Position numbers and translations under genes: made by a program
Shown here: in pieces, positions 44,560-52,266 of the stretch
Layout of the letters: the number at the start of each line of letters is the position of its first letter
Position numbering within the stretch: position 1 is the stretch's first letter
Assembly: GCF_963378095.1 (NCBI RefSeq)
Contig: NZ_OY726397.1
Location: forward strand, 1,550,001 to 1,614,000
From: Mycolicibacterium sp. MU0053
Lineage (GTDB): Bacteria > Actinomycetota > Actinomycetes > Mycobacteriales > Mycobacteriaceae
Length of the DNA stretch: 64,000 bases
Direction: 5' to 3'
Notes under the pieces: generated by a model
What the model was told of the DNA's origin: nothing
What the model saw: only the letters and a program-made list of their open reading frames with translations
The model's database searches: none

Positions 44560-45828
44560 TCAGCGGTGGATCTCGGCGAAATCGCGACTCTGCCAGAGGT
44601 GCAGGAAGTTGGTCAGCATCAGCAGTTGGCTGCGGGCGGCCTCGTTGTCGGCGATCCGGGGGTCATCACGGTCGGCGACGACCGCCAACTCGGGTACCAG
44701 CGTGCGGAGGTAGGCCGGCGCGTCCAGCAGCCAGGTCACCCCCATCACCAGGGCGTAGGCGGTCAACTGGCGCCGGATCTCGGCGGGGTCCAGCCGGGGT
44801 CCGCCCGCCGCCTCGAATTCGGTCGCGAAGTGCGCCAACAGGTGCTCGAGGTGAGCTTCCCACATCGAGGTCTCCGCGCTGCACAGCGCGCCCCACAACG
44901 CCATCGCGACGTTCATCTGGCTGACGCACCCCCAGTCCAGCAGGCCGCAGTGCAGCCGGCCGGCCGTGCGCCAGAACCAGGCGTTGTCGACGTTGGCGTT
45001 CCAATGGCACAGGGCCACATAGTCCTTCGTCGAGTTCAAGTCTTTTTGCACCGCGTCCGCGGCGGCCGCGATCCCGGTGACCTCGCGCTGCATGCGGTCG
45101 ACGAATGCCGTCGAGCGCAGGCGCGCGGGGAGCAGGGCCGGGTGTGCGGCGGCGAACGCGCCGTAGTTCGCGACCCGATCCCGTAGTTGATCGGGGGAGT
45201 ACACCGGTGGCTTCCCCACGGTGACCAGATCGGGATCGAATTCGAACCCGGCGGCGAAGCCCGGCGCCAGTCGGCCGGCCCGCTGCGCCCCGGCCAGTCG
45301 CGCGACAGTGGACAGCAGTGCCTCGTAGTGGGCCAACGGGTCGGGCAATCGGTAGTCCAGGCACTTGTCGTAGTGCGGTTCCACCGGTGCGATGCCGTAC
45401 GGAATGCGTTCGGTGATCAGCACTCCGGTGCCGGAGGCCTCGTGATAGTCGGCGAAGGCCGCGGTGGGGACCGGGATCGGGAAGTCGCCGCGGGTGAGGA
45501 CGGCGAAGCGCACCTCGCGCGCCATCTGGGTGCGGCCGCGGTCGCGCCGGGGGTCGTCGAAGTCCCGGGAGAACTTGACGAACAGGTCCTCCGGTAGCTG
45601 CGCCTCGGGCCGCGCATAGCGCAGCGACAGCAGCAGCTTGCGGCCGGTGCTGCCGCCGGGACATTCCTCGAACTGCGTGATCGCGGTGACGTGATTGTCT
45701 GGACTCAGCGCACCGAATCGGTGAAAGGCGCTGTCCAAGAGGGCAACACCAGCGGACTTCAACGCCCCGGCGTCGGCGGGGATCGCCAGCCCGAAGGCGT
45801 CTCCGGGCACCCAGCGCTGCTTGTCCAC
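44560..45828 (-). CDS. Kinase-like (APH/EcKL-type) protein with altered catalytic motif
   Basis: 422 residues, related to the DUF1679/ecdysteroid-kinase-like phosphotransferases. ATP-lobe features are present (GRKLLLSLRY; DLFVKFSRDF). The Brenner motif HGDxxxxN reads HWNANVDN near 274, with Gly to Trp and catalytic Asp to Asn. The Mg-binding Asp of LLDWG near 297 is kept. GTG 45828 has AAGGA seven bases upstream. It may be inactive, or use a different mechanism. Compare the intact kinase-like protein at 35093. Confidence 0.78.
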   Translation of the reverse strand: MDKQRWVPGDAFGLAIPADAGALKSAGVALLDSAFHRFGALSPDNHVTAITQFEECPGGSTGRKLLLSLRYARPEAQLPEDLFVKFSRDFDDPRRDRGRTQMAREVRFAVLTRGDFPIPVPTAAFADYHEASGTGVLITERIPYGIAPVEPHYDKCLDYRLPDPLAHYEALLSTVARLAGAQRAGRLAPGFAAGFEFDPDLVTVGKPPVYSPDQLRDRVANYGAFAAAHPALLPARLRSTAFVDRMQREVTGIAAAADAVQKDLNSTKDYVALCHWNANVDNAWFWRTAGRLHCGLLDWGCVSQMNVAMALWGALCSAETSMWEAHLEHLLAHFATEFEAAGGPRLDPAEIRRQLTAYALVMGVTWLLDAPAYLRTLVPELAVVADRDDPRIADNEAARSQLLMLTNFLHLWQSRDFAEIHR

Positions 45829-45863
45829 CGCGCGGTCCTTTCCAGCGCTGCGGACAGCCGAGG

Positions 45864-45878
45864 CGGGAGTACCTCCCG
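45864..45878. terminator. Small hairpin CGGGAG-TAC-CTCCCG
   Basis: Perfect 6-bp arms with a 3-nt loop between two minus-strand genes (28 bp after the stop of the SDR at 45906). Weak terminator candidate. Confidence 0.4.
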
Positions 45879-45905
45879 TACCCCCGGCTCGCTGTCGTGA
45901 TGGCG

Positions 45906-46745
45906 TTACTTCAGGCAGCTGCCGCCGTCGACCGGCAGCGTGACGCCGGTGATGAAGCGGGCCTCGTCGGAGGCCAGGAACAGCACCGCGTTGGCGATGT
46001 CCTCGGGCTCGACCCAGCCGATCGGCAGCGTGTGCATGAGCTGGCCAACGACCTTCATGTCGTCGGGGCCCGGGTTCTCCAGGTCCGGACGGAACAGCCG
46101 CATGGTGGGCTCGTTCATGAACAGCGGGGTGTTCACATTCGTCGGGTGCACCGAGTTGACCCGGACGTTCTGGGCCCCCAGTTCGACGGCGAAGGTGCGC
46201 ATCAGGCCGACGACGCCGTGCTTGGCGGCGACGTAATGGCCGGTGTGCGGGTAGGCCTTGAGGCCACCGACCGAGCTGGTCAGGATGATCGAGCCGCCGC
46301 GACCGCCTTCGAGAATGTGCGGCACACCGGCTTTCACGGTCTTCCACACGCCACCGAGGTTGATGTCGATCATCGCCGTCCAGTCGGTCTCGCTGGTCTT
46401 GTCCAGCGTCTGACCGCCGTTGCCGATGCCGGCGTTGGCGACGATGATGTCGAGCCGGCCCAACTGCTCGACGCCGCTGTCGACGGCGGACTTGAGCGCC
46501 TCGTAGTCGCGCACGTCGACCTCTGCGGTGACGATGCGTCGGCCGAGATTCTTGACCAGGTCGGCGGTCTCGGCGAGGTCCTCCGGGGTGGATTCCGCGA
46601 TCATGTCGACGGTGTCGATCTTCTTGCAGATGTCGACGGCGATGATGTCGGCGCCCTCTTCGGCCAACCGCACCGCATGTGCGCGGCCCTGACCGCGGGC
46701 CGCACCGGTGATGAATGCGACCTTGTCTGCTACGCGTCCTGCCAT
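45906..46745 (-). CDS. Mycofactocin-type SDR dehydrogenase
   Basis: 279 residues. TGAARGQGRAHA near 14-25 and the insert VDICKKIDTV ... STPEDLAETADLVKNLGRR are marks of the mycofactocin-coupled SDR family, which hold NAD tightly and pass electrons to mycofactocin. YVAAK lies near 171-175 and HPTNVNTP near 206. GGAGA precedes the ATG. It lies directly downstream of two P450 genes, fitting oxidation of the alcohol they make. No mycofactocin biosynthesis genes are in the window. Confidence 0.9.
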   Translation of the reverse strand: MAGRVADKVAFITGAARGQGRAHAVRLAEEGADIIAVDICKKIDTVDMIAESTPEDLAETADLVKNLGRRIVTAEVDVRDYEALKSAVDSGVEQLGRLDIIVANAGIGNGGQTLDKTSETDWTAMIDINLGGVWKTVKAGVPHILEGGRGGSIILTSSVGGLKAYPHTGHYVAAKHGVVGLMRTFAVELGAQNVRVNSVHPTNVNTPLFMNEPTMRLFRPDLENPGPDDMKVVGQLMHTLPIGWVEPEDIANAVLFLASDEARFITGVTLPVDGGSCLK

Positions 46746-46784
46746 GGTTCTCCTTGGTTATGTGGTTTGGGTACGGGTGGGTGA

Positions 46785-47969
46785 TCAGGCGATGGTGGTG
46801 GGCATGCTGGCCCAGCCGCGCACCGCCGTGGTGGGCGACATTGTGGCGCCGGCGTAGTCGACCTCCCATTCGGGGAAGCGCTTGAGGATTTCCTCGAGCG
46901 CGATTTTGCCCTCCAACCGGGCCAGCGCATTACCCATGCAGAAGTGGGTGCCGGCGCCAAAGGTGAGGTGCTGCTTGGTTTCTCGGTGGATGTCGAAGCT
47001 GTCGCCGTTGGGCCACCGGTTGTGATCCCGGTTGGCCGCCGCCAACAGGAACATCATCACATTGCCTTCCGGAACCACCTGGCCGTAGTACTCGACATCG
47101 CGGGTGACGTAGCGGGCCACCTGCAGTGCCGGCGGCTCCATCCGGAGGATCTCCTCGACCGCCCCCGGGATCAGGGTCGGGTCGGCGGCCAGCTCGGCGC
47201 GCTGATCCGGGTGCTCGGCGAGCAGCTTGCCCGCCCAACCGATCAACCGGGTCGTGGTTTCGGCACCCGCGGTGGCGATCACCGTCAGGTAGAGCAGCAG
47301 CTCCTCGCGACCGAGCTTGCGCAACGTGCCGGTCTCGTCCTCGAACTCCGCGTTGAGCAGTTCGGTCATGATGTCGTCGGACGGGTTCTTCAGCCGGTAG
47401 TCGATGAATTCCGCGAACACCTCTCCGGTGGCCAGCGCGTCGACCTTCTCCTTCTGCAGAGTGGCCTCGCCGTGATCGGTGATGTGGCGCTGGTGCTCCT
47501 CGGGAATGCCGAGCAGCATGCCGATCACCCGCATCGGCATCTGCTCGCCGAGGTCCTCGACGAAGTCGAAGCGTCCGGTGCCCAGCACCGGATCCAGGCA
47601 GCGTGCGGTGAACTCGCGGATCCGGGGTTCCAGGGCGAGTACCTTGCGCGGGGTGAACATTCGCGACAGCAGGTTGCGGTGGATGTTGTGAATCGGCGGG
47701 TCCTCGAAGATCAGTGTGCCGGAAGGAATTTCCATTCCGGACTTGATGATCTCCATGATCGCCCCGCGCGCCGAGCTGAACGTCTCCCAGTCGATCAGAC
47801 CGCGGTTGACGTCGTCATACCGGCTCAATGCGTAGAAGTCGTGGGTGGCGTTGTAGTAGAGCGGCGCCTCGTCCCGGATCCGCGCGAACATCGGGTACGG
47901 ATCCTTGTTCAGCTCCAGGTCGTAGGGGTCGTAGTAGACCTCTGCCGTTTCGGCCGTGGTGGTGGTCAC
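46785..47969 (-). CDS. Cytochrome P450
   Basis: 394 residues. I-helix TAGAETTTR near 240, ExxR in EEILR near 277, haem loop FGAGTHFCMG with Cys near 344. GTG start at 47969. It is 27 bp behind the second P450 gene and 39 bp ahead of the SDR, so the three are probably co-transcribed. No ferredoxin is encoded beside this pair; the one at 29778 could serve. Confidence 0.92.
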   Translation of the reverse strand: MTTTTAETAEVYYDPYDLELNKDPYPMFARIRDEAPLYYNATHDFYALSRYDDVNRGLIDWETFSSARGAIMEIIKSGMEIPSGTLIFEDPPIHNIHRNLLSRMFTPRKVLALEPRIREFTARCLDPVLGTGRFDFVEDLGEQMPMRVIGMLLGIPEEHQRHITDHGEATLQKEKVDALATGEVFAEFIDYRLKNPSDDIMTELLNAEFEDETGTLRKLGREELLLYLTVIATAGAETTTRLIGWAGKLLAEHPDQRAELAADPTLIPGAVEEILRMEPPALQVARYVTRDVEYYGQVVPEGNVMMFLLAAANRDHNRWPNGDSFDIHRETKQHLTFGAGTHFCMGNALARLEGKIALEEILKRFPEWEVDYAGATMSPTTAVRGWASMPTTIA

Positions 47970-47996
47970 GAAGTGTCTCTCTGCTGGGGGTGGAAG

Positions 47997-49322
47997 CTAG
48001 GCGGATGCGGGCGGCCGACTGGGCGTGAACTCGATGTTGATCTCGGTCAGCCCGCGCAGGATGAACGTGGGCTCGTAGTTGAACCGCCGATCGCCTTCGG
48101 GGCCGTGCTTGTCCTCATCGAGGCGCAGATCGGCCATCCGGTCCAGCAGGCGTTCGATCGACACCCGCCCCTCGACGCGCGCCAGCGGCCCGCCCGGGCA
48201 GGAGTGGGCGCCGCGGCCGAACGCCAGGTGCTCACGCACATTCGGACGGTCGAAGTTGAACTCGTGCGGGTCGTCGAACCGGCGCGGGTCGCGGTTGATG
48301 GCGCCCGGGTTGACCATCACCACGGTGCCGGCGGACAGTTCCACATCGCCGAGCGTGGTGTCCTTCTTGACCAGACGGAAGGCCGACTTGACCGGGCTTT
48401 CCATCCGCAGCATCTCCTCGACGAAGTTCGGGATTCGGCTGCGGTCCTTACGCAGGCGCTCGACGATGTCGGGCCGCTCCGTCATCAACCGCATAGCGGC
48501 GCTGAGCAGCTTGGTGGTGGTCTCCTGACCGGCGGCGAACAGGAACGTCGCGCTCTTGACCACGTCGATGATCTCCGGGGTGTCACCCTCGGGGTACTTC
48601 GCGGTGGCCAACCCGGTGAGAATGTCGTCCTGCGGTGCGGCGCGACGCTCCTCGAGGTAAGCGCAGAACTTGTCCTCGAGCCACTGCAGCGGGTTGTGGT
48701 CGAGCACCTCGCCTTCCAGGGAGCCGACGTTGGCGCCGGGCCGCGGTGCACCCAGCATCTCGCGGAACTCGTCGTGGTCCTCCTCGGGCACCCCGAGCAG
48801 GTCGGCGATGACCAACAGCGAGAACGGCTTGGCGTACTCGGCGAGGAACTCGCACTTCACCGTCCCGGTCTGGTCACCGATGATCTCGTCGAGTTGCTGG
48901 TCGGCGAGCCGCCACATGAACTCCTCGTTCTCCTTGAGCCGCTTGGGCGTCAGGAGGCGGTTGAGCAGGGAACGCGCCCGCGAGTGCTGCGGGGGATCCA
49001 TGGTGACCATGTGGTCGCTCATCGGCAACTCGGCGCGATGCGCCTCGATCTGCTCGCTGATGTCGCTGCCCTCGGGCGTGAAGGGCAACGGCGGGAACGG
49101 GCCGCCCACGGCGATGCAGGACGAGTACAGCTCGGCGTCCTTGTAGACGACCGAGGCTTCCTCGTGACCGGTCACCGCGACCACGCCGTAGTTCGACGTC
49201 GGCAGCACGGGGCACTTCGACCGCTGATGGTCGTAGTAGGGGTACGGATCAGGGACCAGGGAGGGGTCCGTGAAGTAGTCGAGATTGTCGAAATCTGCCG
49301 CGGTACCGGACTGGGACAACAC
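47997..49322 (-). CDS. Cytochrome P450
   Basis: 441 residues, longer than the neighbour through N-terminal and FG-loop segments. I-helix AAGQETTTK near 265, ExxR in EEMLR near 302, haem loop FGRGAHSCPGG with Cys near 375. GTG start with GGAGG five bases upstream. First gene of the minus-strand P450-P450-SDR operon; a TetR operator candidate lies 26 bp upstream. Confidence 0.92.
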   Translation of the reverse strand: MLSQSGTAADFDNLDYFTDPSLVPDPYPYYDHQRSKCPVLPTSNYGVVAVTGHEEASVVYKDAELYSSCIAVGGPFPPLPFTPEGSDISEQIEAHRAELPMSDHMVTMDPPQHSRARSLLNRLLTPKRLKENEEFMWRLADQQLDEIIGDQTGTVKCEFLAEYAKPFSLLVIADLLGVPEEDHDEFREMLGAPRPGANVGSLEGEVLDHNPLQWLEDKFCAYLEERRAAPQDDILTGLATAKYPEGDTPEIIDVVKSATFLFAAGQETTTKLLSAAMRLMTERPDIVERLRKDRSRIPNFVEEMLRMESPVKSAFRLVKKDTTLGDVELSAGTVVMVNPGAINRDPRRFDDPHEFNFDRPNVREHLAFGRGAHSCPGGPLARVEGRVSIERLLDRMADLRLDEDKHGPEGDRRFNYEPTFILRGLTEINIEFTPSRPPASA

Positions 49323-49347
49323 GAACCTCCTGCAAGGGGCTGACAGA

Positions 49348-49367
49348 TGCTGAGCACTTGCTTAGCA
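49348..49367. promoter_or_regulatory. Candidate TetR operator TGCTnAGC-ACTT-GCTnAGCA
   Basis: 20-bp dyad with one mismatched pair in the divergent gap between the P450 operon and the TetR gene. The layout suggests that the TetR protein at 49465 represses both directions through it. Confidence 0.65.
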
Positions 49368-49464
49368 TGTGGCCTGGCACACGGTCAAGAAAACGTCCCG
49401 GCACTACCATGGCCGACGTGCGGAAAAGCACACCCGAACGATGGGAACAGGAAGGACACCGCCG

Positions 49465-50124
49465 ATGGCATCGCCCGCCGGTACGTCGCGCCGATTGGGT
49501 GCACCCGATGCAAAGAATCGGGTCGTGCTCCTCGACGCGGCCGAGGAGTTGATGCGTGACGAGGGCTATGCGGCGGTGACCTCTCGGCGGGTGGCGGACA
49601 AGGCGGGCCTGAAGCCACAGCTGGTGCACTACTACTTCCGGACCATGGACGAGCTGTTCCTCGCGTTGTTCGGCCGCCGTGCCGCGCAGATGCAGCACTT
49701 CCACCAGCTGGCGCTGAACTCCCCGCAACCGTTGTGGGCGCTGTGGGAGCTGAACACCGACCCGGCCGGCACCGGCATGACGATGGAGTTCATCGCGCTG
49801 GCCAACCACCGCAAGGCGCTGCGCACCGAGATCGCGCGCTTCGCGGAGATGTTCCGGCGCGAACAGATCAGGACGTTCACGGCCGCGATGGCGCGCTACG
49901 ACGTGCCGTTCGAGGAATTCAGTCCCACCGTGCTGATGGTGTTGATGACGGGTGCGACGCAGGTGCTGGTGCAGGAGGAGCTCCTGGGTATGACCGTCGG
50001 GCACGAGGAGACCCAGAGTTTCGCCGAGCGCTGGCTGACCTTCCTCGAGGGGGAGCGCATGCTCGACGACAACTGGCGGCGCCCGCTCGACGACCCGGAC
50101 GCGGCGACAGACCCAAAAACCTAG
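49465..50124 (+). CDS. TetR-family regulator, divergent from the P450 operon
   Basis: 219 residues from ATG 49465 (AGGAAGGA about nine bases upstream); in-frame ATGs at 49369 and 49441 would add an unstructured N-terminus. HTH is YAAVTSRRVADKAGLKPQLV then HYYF at about 32-55. Its stop overlaps the stop of the convergent crotonase gene in the shared CTAG. Probable repressor of the two P450s and the mycofactocin SDR. Confidence 0.87.
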   Translation: MASPAGTSRRLGAPDAKNRVVLLDAAEELMRDEGYAAVTSRRVADKAGLKPQLVHYYFRTMDELFLALFGRRAAQMQHFHQLALNSPQPLWALWELNTDPAGTGMTMEFIALANHRKALRTEIARFAEMFRREQIRTFTAAMARYDVPFEEFSPTVLMVLMTGATQVLVQEELLGMTVGHEETQSFAERWLTFLEGERMLDDNWRRPLDDPDAATDPKT

Positions 50125-50837
50125 GGGCTCTTGCTCATCACCCGGTCAGCGGCCGCCCAGTGTTCGTCGGCCACCCATAGCCGCGCAAAGGCCGCGATGG
50201 CCTCCTCAGGTGGGACGCCGCCGAGGACCCGCTTGATCTCGCCCGCCGGACGGTTCGTCAGCGATTTGGCCACCGCGCGCCAGCCCTCGTCGAAGCTCGC
50301 TCGCGGGAGCACCCGTTCGATTAACCCGACGCGCTGCGCCTCGGCGGCGGCCAGCACGGTTCCGCTGCCGGCCAGCAGCAGCGCCTGGCTGCGGCCCACC
50401 AGGGCCGCCAGTCGCTCGGCACCGCCCCAGGCGGGCATGATCGCCAACGAAACCTGATTGAAGCCGATCCGGATGTCGTCAGCGGCAATCCGGATGTCGG
50501 CGGCCACGGCCACCTCGGCGCCGCCACCGAGCGCGTGCCCGTTGAGCGCGGCGATCACCGGGGCGGGGAATGCCGCGATGCGGTCGCAGACCCCACGCAT
50601 CCGGCGCGCCATCGAGGCGGCCTGCTCCTCGGTGCGCAGCTTGGCCAACTCTTTGAGGTCACCGCCGGAGACGAACGCGCGGTCGCCGGCGCCGCGGATC
50701 ACCAGCGTCAGCGCGCCGGCGGCCGCATCGAGCGCGCTGTCGAGTTGGTCCATGGTCTCGGGCGCAATCGCGTTACGGGCCTGCGGGCGATCGATGGTGA
50801 TCACTGCCAGGCCGTCGTCCAGTTCAAGGTCGACCAT
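50121..50837 (-). CDS. Enoyl-CoA hydratase/isomerase family protein
   Basis: 238-residue crotonase, compact. Oxyanion region FVSGGDLKEL near 55-65; NGHALGGGAE retains the first catalytic Glu (about 107). The second Glu position reads FNQVSLAI near 130, with Ser in place of Glu. One-Glu crotonases are often isomerases or other C-C/C=C enzymes rather than hydratases. ATG 50837 has GGGAGA eight bases upstream. A tandem GAGAAT operator lies 29-47 bp upstream. Confidence 0.88.
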   Translation of the reverse strand: MVDLELDDGLAVITIDRPQARNAIAPETMDQLDSALDAAAGALTLVIRGAGDRAFVSGGDLKELAKLRTEEQAASMARRMRGVCDRIAAFPAPVIAALNGHALGGGAEVAVAADIRIAADDIRIGFNQVSLAIMPAWGGAERLAALVGRSQALLLAGSGTVLAAAEAQRVGLIERVLPRASFDEGWRAVAKSLTNRPAGEIKRVLGGVPPEEAIAAFARLWVADEHWAAADRVMSKSP

Positions 50838-50862
50838 CAGCGCGTTCTCCCATTCTGATATT

Positions 50863-50890
50863 GGCATTCTCCAAAATTGAGAATAGCATC
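50863..50890. promoter_or_regulatory. Candidate operator, GCATTCTC-N7-GAGAATAGC
   Basis: ATTCTC (50866-50871), seven bases, GAGAAT (50879-50884). The flanking bases match the site before the CoA ligase at 11798 exactly: ATTGGCATTCTC and GAGAATAGCATC. It lies just upstream of the crotonase gene. Confidence 0.7.
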
Positions 50891-50970
50891 GGGGCAATCG
50901 CCGGATCGCCAGGTCGGCGGTCCGTTGGGGCGCGGGCGGTCAGCCCGTGTCATTGCACGCACGGAGTTGT

Positions 50971-50985
50971 GAGAATATGATTCTC
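50971..50985. promoter_or_regulatory. Candidate operator, perfect GAGAAT-ATG-ATTCTC
   Basis: Perfect 15-bp unit inside the larger dyad TTGTGAGAATATGATTCTCAGCAA, 23 bp before the amidohydrolase start at 51008. This is the cleanest copy and defines the consensus. Confidence 0.7.
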
Positions 50986-51007
50986 AGCAACTGCAAAGGA
51001 GGATTCC

Positions 51008-52198
51008 ATGGGACAACTTTCGCATAGGGTCGAGATTCCGTTTCCGCTGTTCGACGCGGACAACCACCTCTATGAGCCGCCCGAGGCGCTGACCAAGTAC
51101 CTGCCCAAGGAGTACAAGGACATCGTCCAGTACGTCGAGGTCAACGGGCGCACCAAGATCGCGATCCGCGGTCAGATCAGCAACTACATCCCCAACCCCA
51201 CATTCTCGGTGGTCGCCAAGCCGGGCGCCTGGGAGGAATACTTCAAGTTCGGTAACCCCGACGGCAAGAGCAAGCGCGAACTGTTCGGCGAGCCGATGAA
51301 GGCCATCCCGGCGTTCTTCGAGCCCGAGCCCCGCCTGAAGGTCATGGACGAGCTGGGCATCGACCGTTCGCTGATGTTCCCGACGCTGGCCAGCCTGATC
51401 GAGGAGCGGTTGTCCGACGATCCGGTCGCGATCCACGTCCTCATCCACTCGCTGAACCAGTGGCTCGACGAGGTGTGGGGCTTCAACTACAAGAACCGCA
51501 TCTTCACCACGCCGGTCATCACCCTGCCGATCGTCGAGAAGGCGATCGAGGAGCTGGAATGGGCGGTCAAGCGCGGCGCCCGCGCCATCCTGATCCGGCC
51601 CGCTCCGGTGCCCGGTTTCCGCGGCCCGCGTTCGTTCGCGCTGCCGGAGTTCGACCCGTTCTGGGAGCGTTGCGTCGAGTACGACGTGTTCGTCGGCATG
51701 CACTCCTCGGACAGCGGCTACTCCCGCTACACCTCCGAGTGGGACGGCGGCGCGCAGGAGATGCTGCCGTTCCAGACCAACGCGATGTCGATCCTCAACG
51801 AGTGGCGCCCCATCCAGGACGCGGTGGCGTCCTGGGTCATCCACGGCGCGCTGTTCCGCCACCCGAAGCTGAAGGTCGGCATCGTCGAGGCGGGCTCCAA
51901 GTGGATGTTCCCGCTGCTGGACTCCATGGCCGAGGTGTACAAGAAGGCGCCGGAAGCGTTCTTGGGCAATCCGATCGAGGAGATCAAGAACCGCATCTAC
52001 GTCAGCCCGTTCTACGAGGAGGGCATCGACGACCTGATCAACCTGATCGGCGTGGACCAGGTCCTCTACGGATCCGACTGGCCGCACCCGGAAGGCCTGG
52101 CTGAGCCGACGCACTATGTGACCGCGCTCGAGCACCTCTCGGTCGAGGATCAGGCCAAGATCATGGGCGGCAACCTCGGACGCCTCGTCACGGTGTGA
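51008..52198 (+). CDS. Amidohydrolase-2 family metal-dependent hydrolase
   Basis: 396 residues of PF04909. DADNHLYE at about 16-23 replaces HxH, metal-site His in VGMHSSDSG near 238, and Asp in YGSDWPHPEG near 357. AAAGGAGG lies before the ATG. First gene of a group with the FadD3-like ligase and led by a perfect GAGAAT dyad. Similar proteins are abundant in mycobacterial catabolic clusters; the substrate is unknown. Confidence 0.88.
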   Translation: MGQLSHRVEIPFPLFDADNHLYEPPEALTKYLPKEYKDIVQYVEVNGRTKIAIRGQISNYIPNPTFSVVAKPGAWEEYFKFGNPDGKSKRELFGEPMKAIPAFFEPEPRLKVMDELGIDRSLMFPTLASLIEERLSDDPVAIHVLIHSLNQWLDEVWGFNYKNRIFTTPVITLPIVEKAIEELEWAVKRGARAILIRPAPVPGFRGPRSFALPEFDPFWERCVEYDVFVGMHSSDSGYSRYTSEWDGGAQEMLPFQTNAMSILNEWRPIQDAVASWVIHGALFRHPKLKVGIVEAGSKWMFPLLDSMAEVYKKAPEAFLGNPIEEIKNRIYVSPFYEEGIDDLINLIGVDQVLYGSDWPHPEGLAEPTHYVTALEHLSVEDQAKIMGGNLGRLVTV

Positions 52199-52212
52199 CG
52201 TACCGAGACTCT

Positions 52213-52266
52213 GACTGTGCGGGGTCATCCGCGGCGCCGGTGCGGCACGGATGAACCCGCACAGTC
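52213..52266. repeat. 19-bp inverted repeat covering the FadD3-like start codon
   Basis: Arms 52213-52231 (GACTGTGCGGGGTCATCCG) and 52248-52266 pair with one mismatch around a 16-nt GC-rich loop. The right arm contains the ATG at 52251 and the first codons. It could be a terminator for the amidohydrolase, or a structure masking the start codon. Confidence 0.8.
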
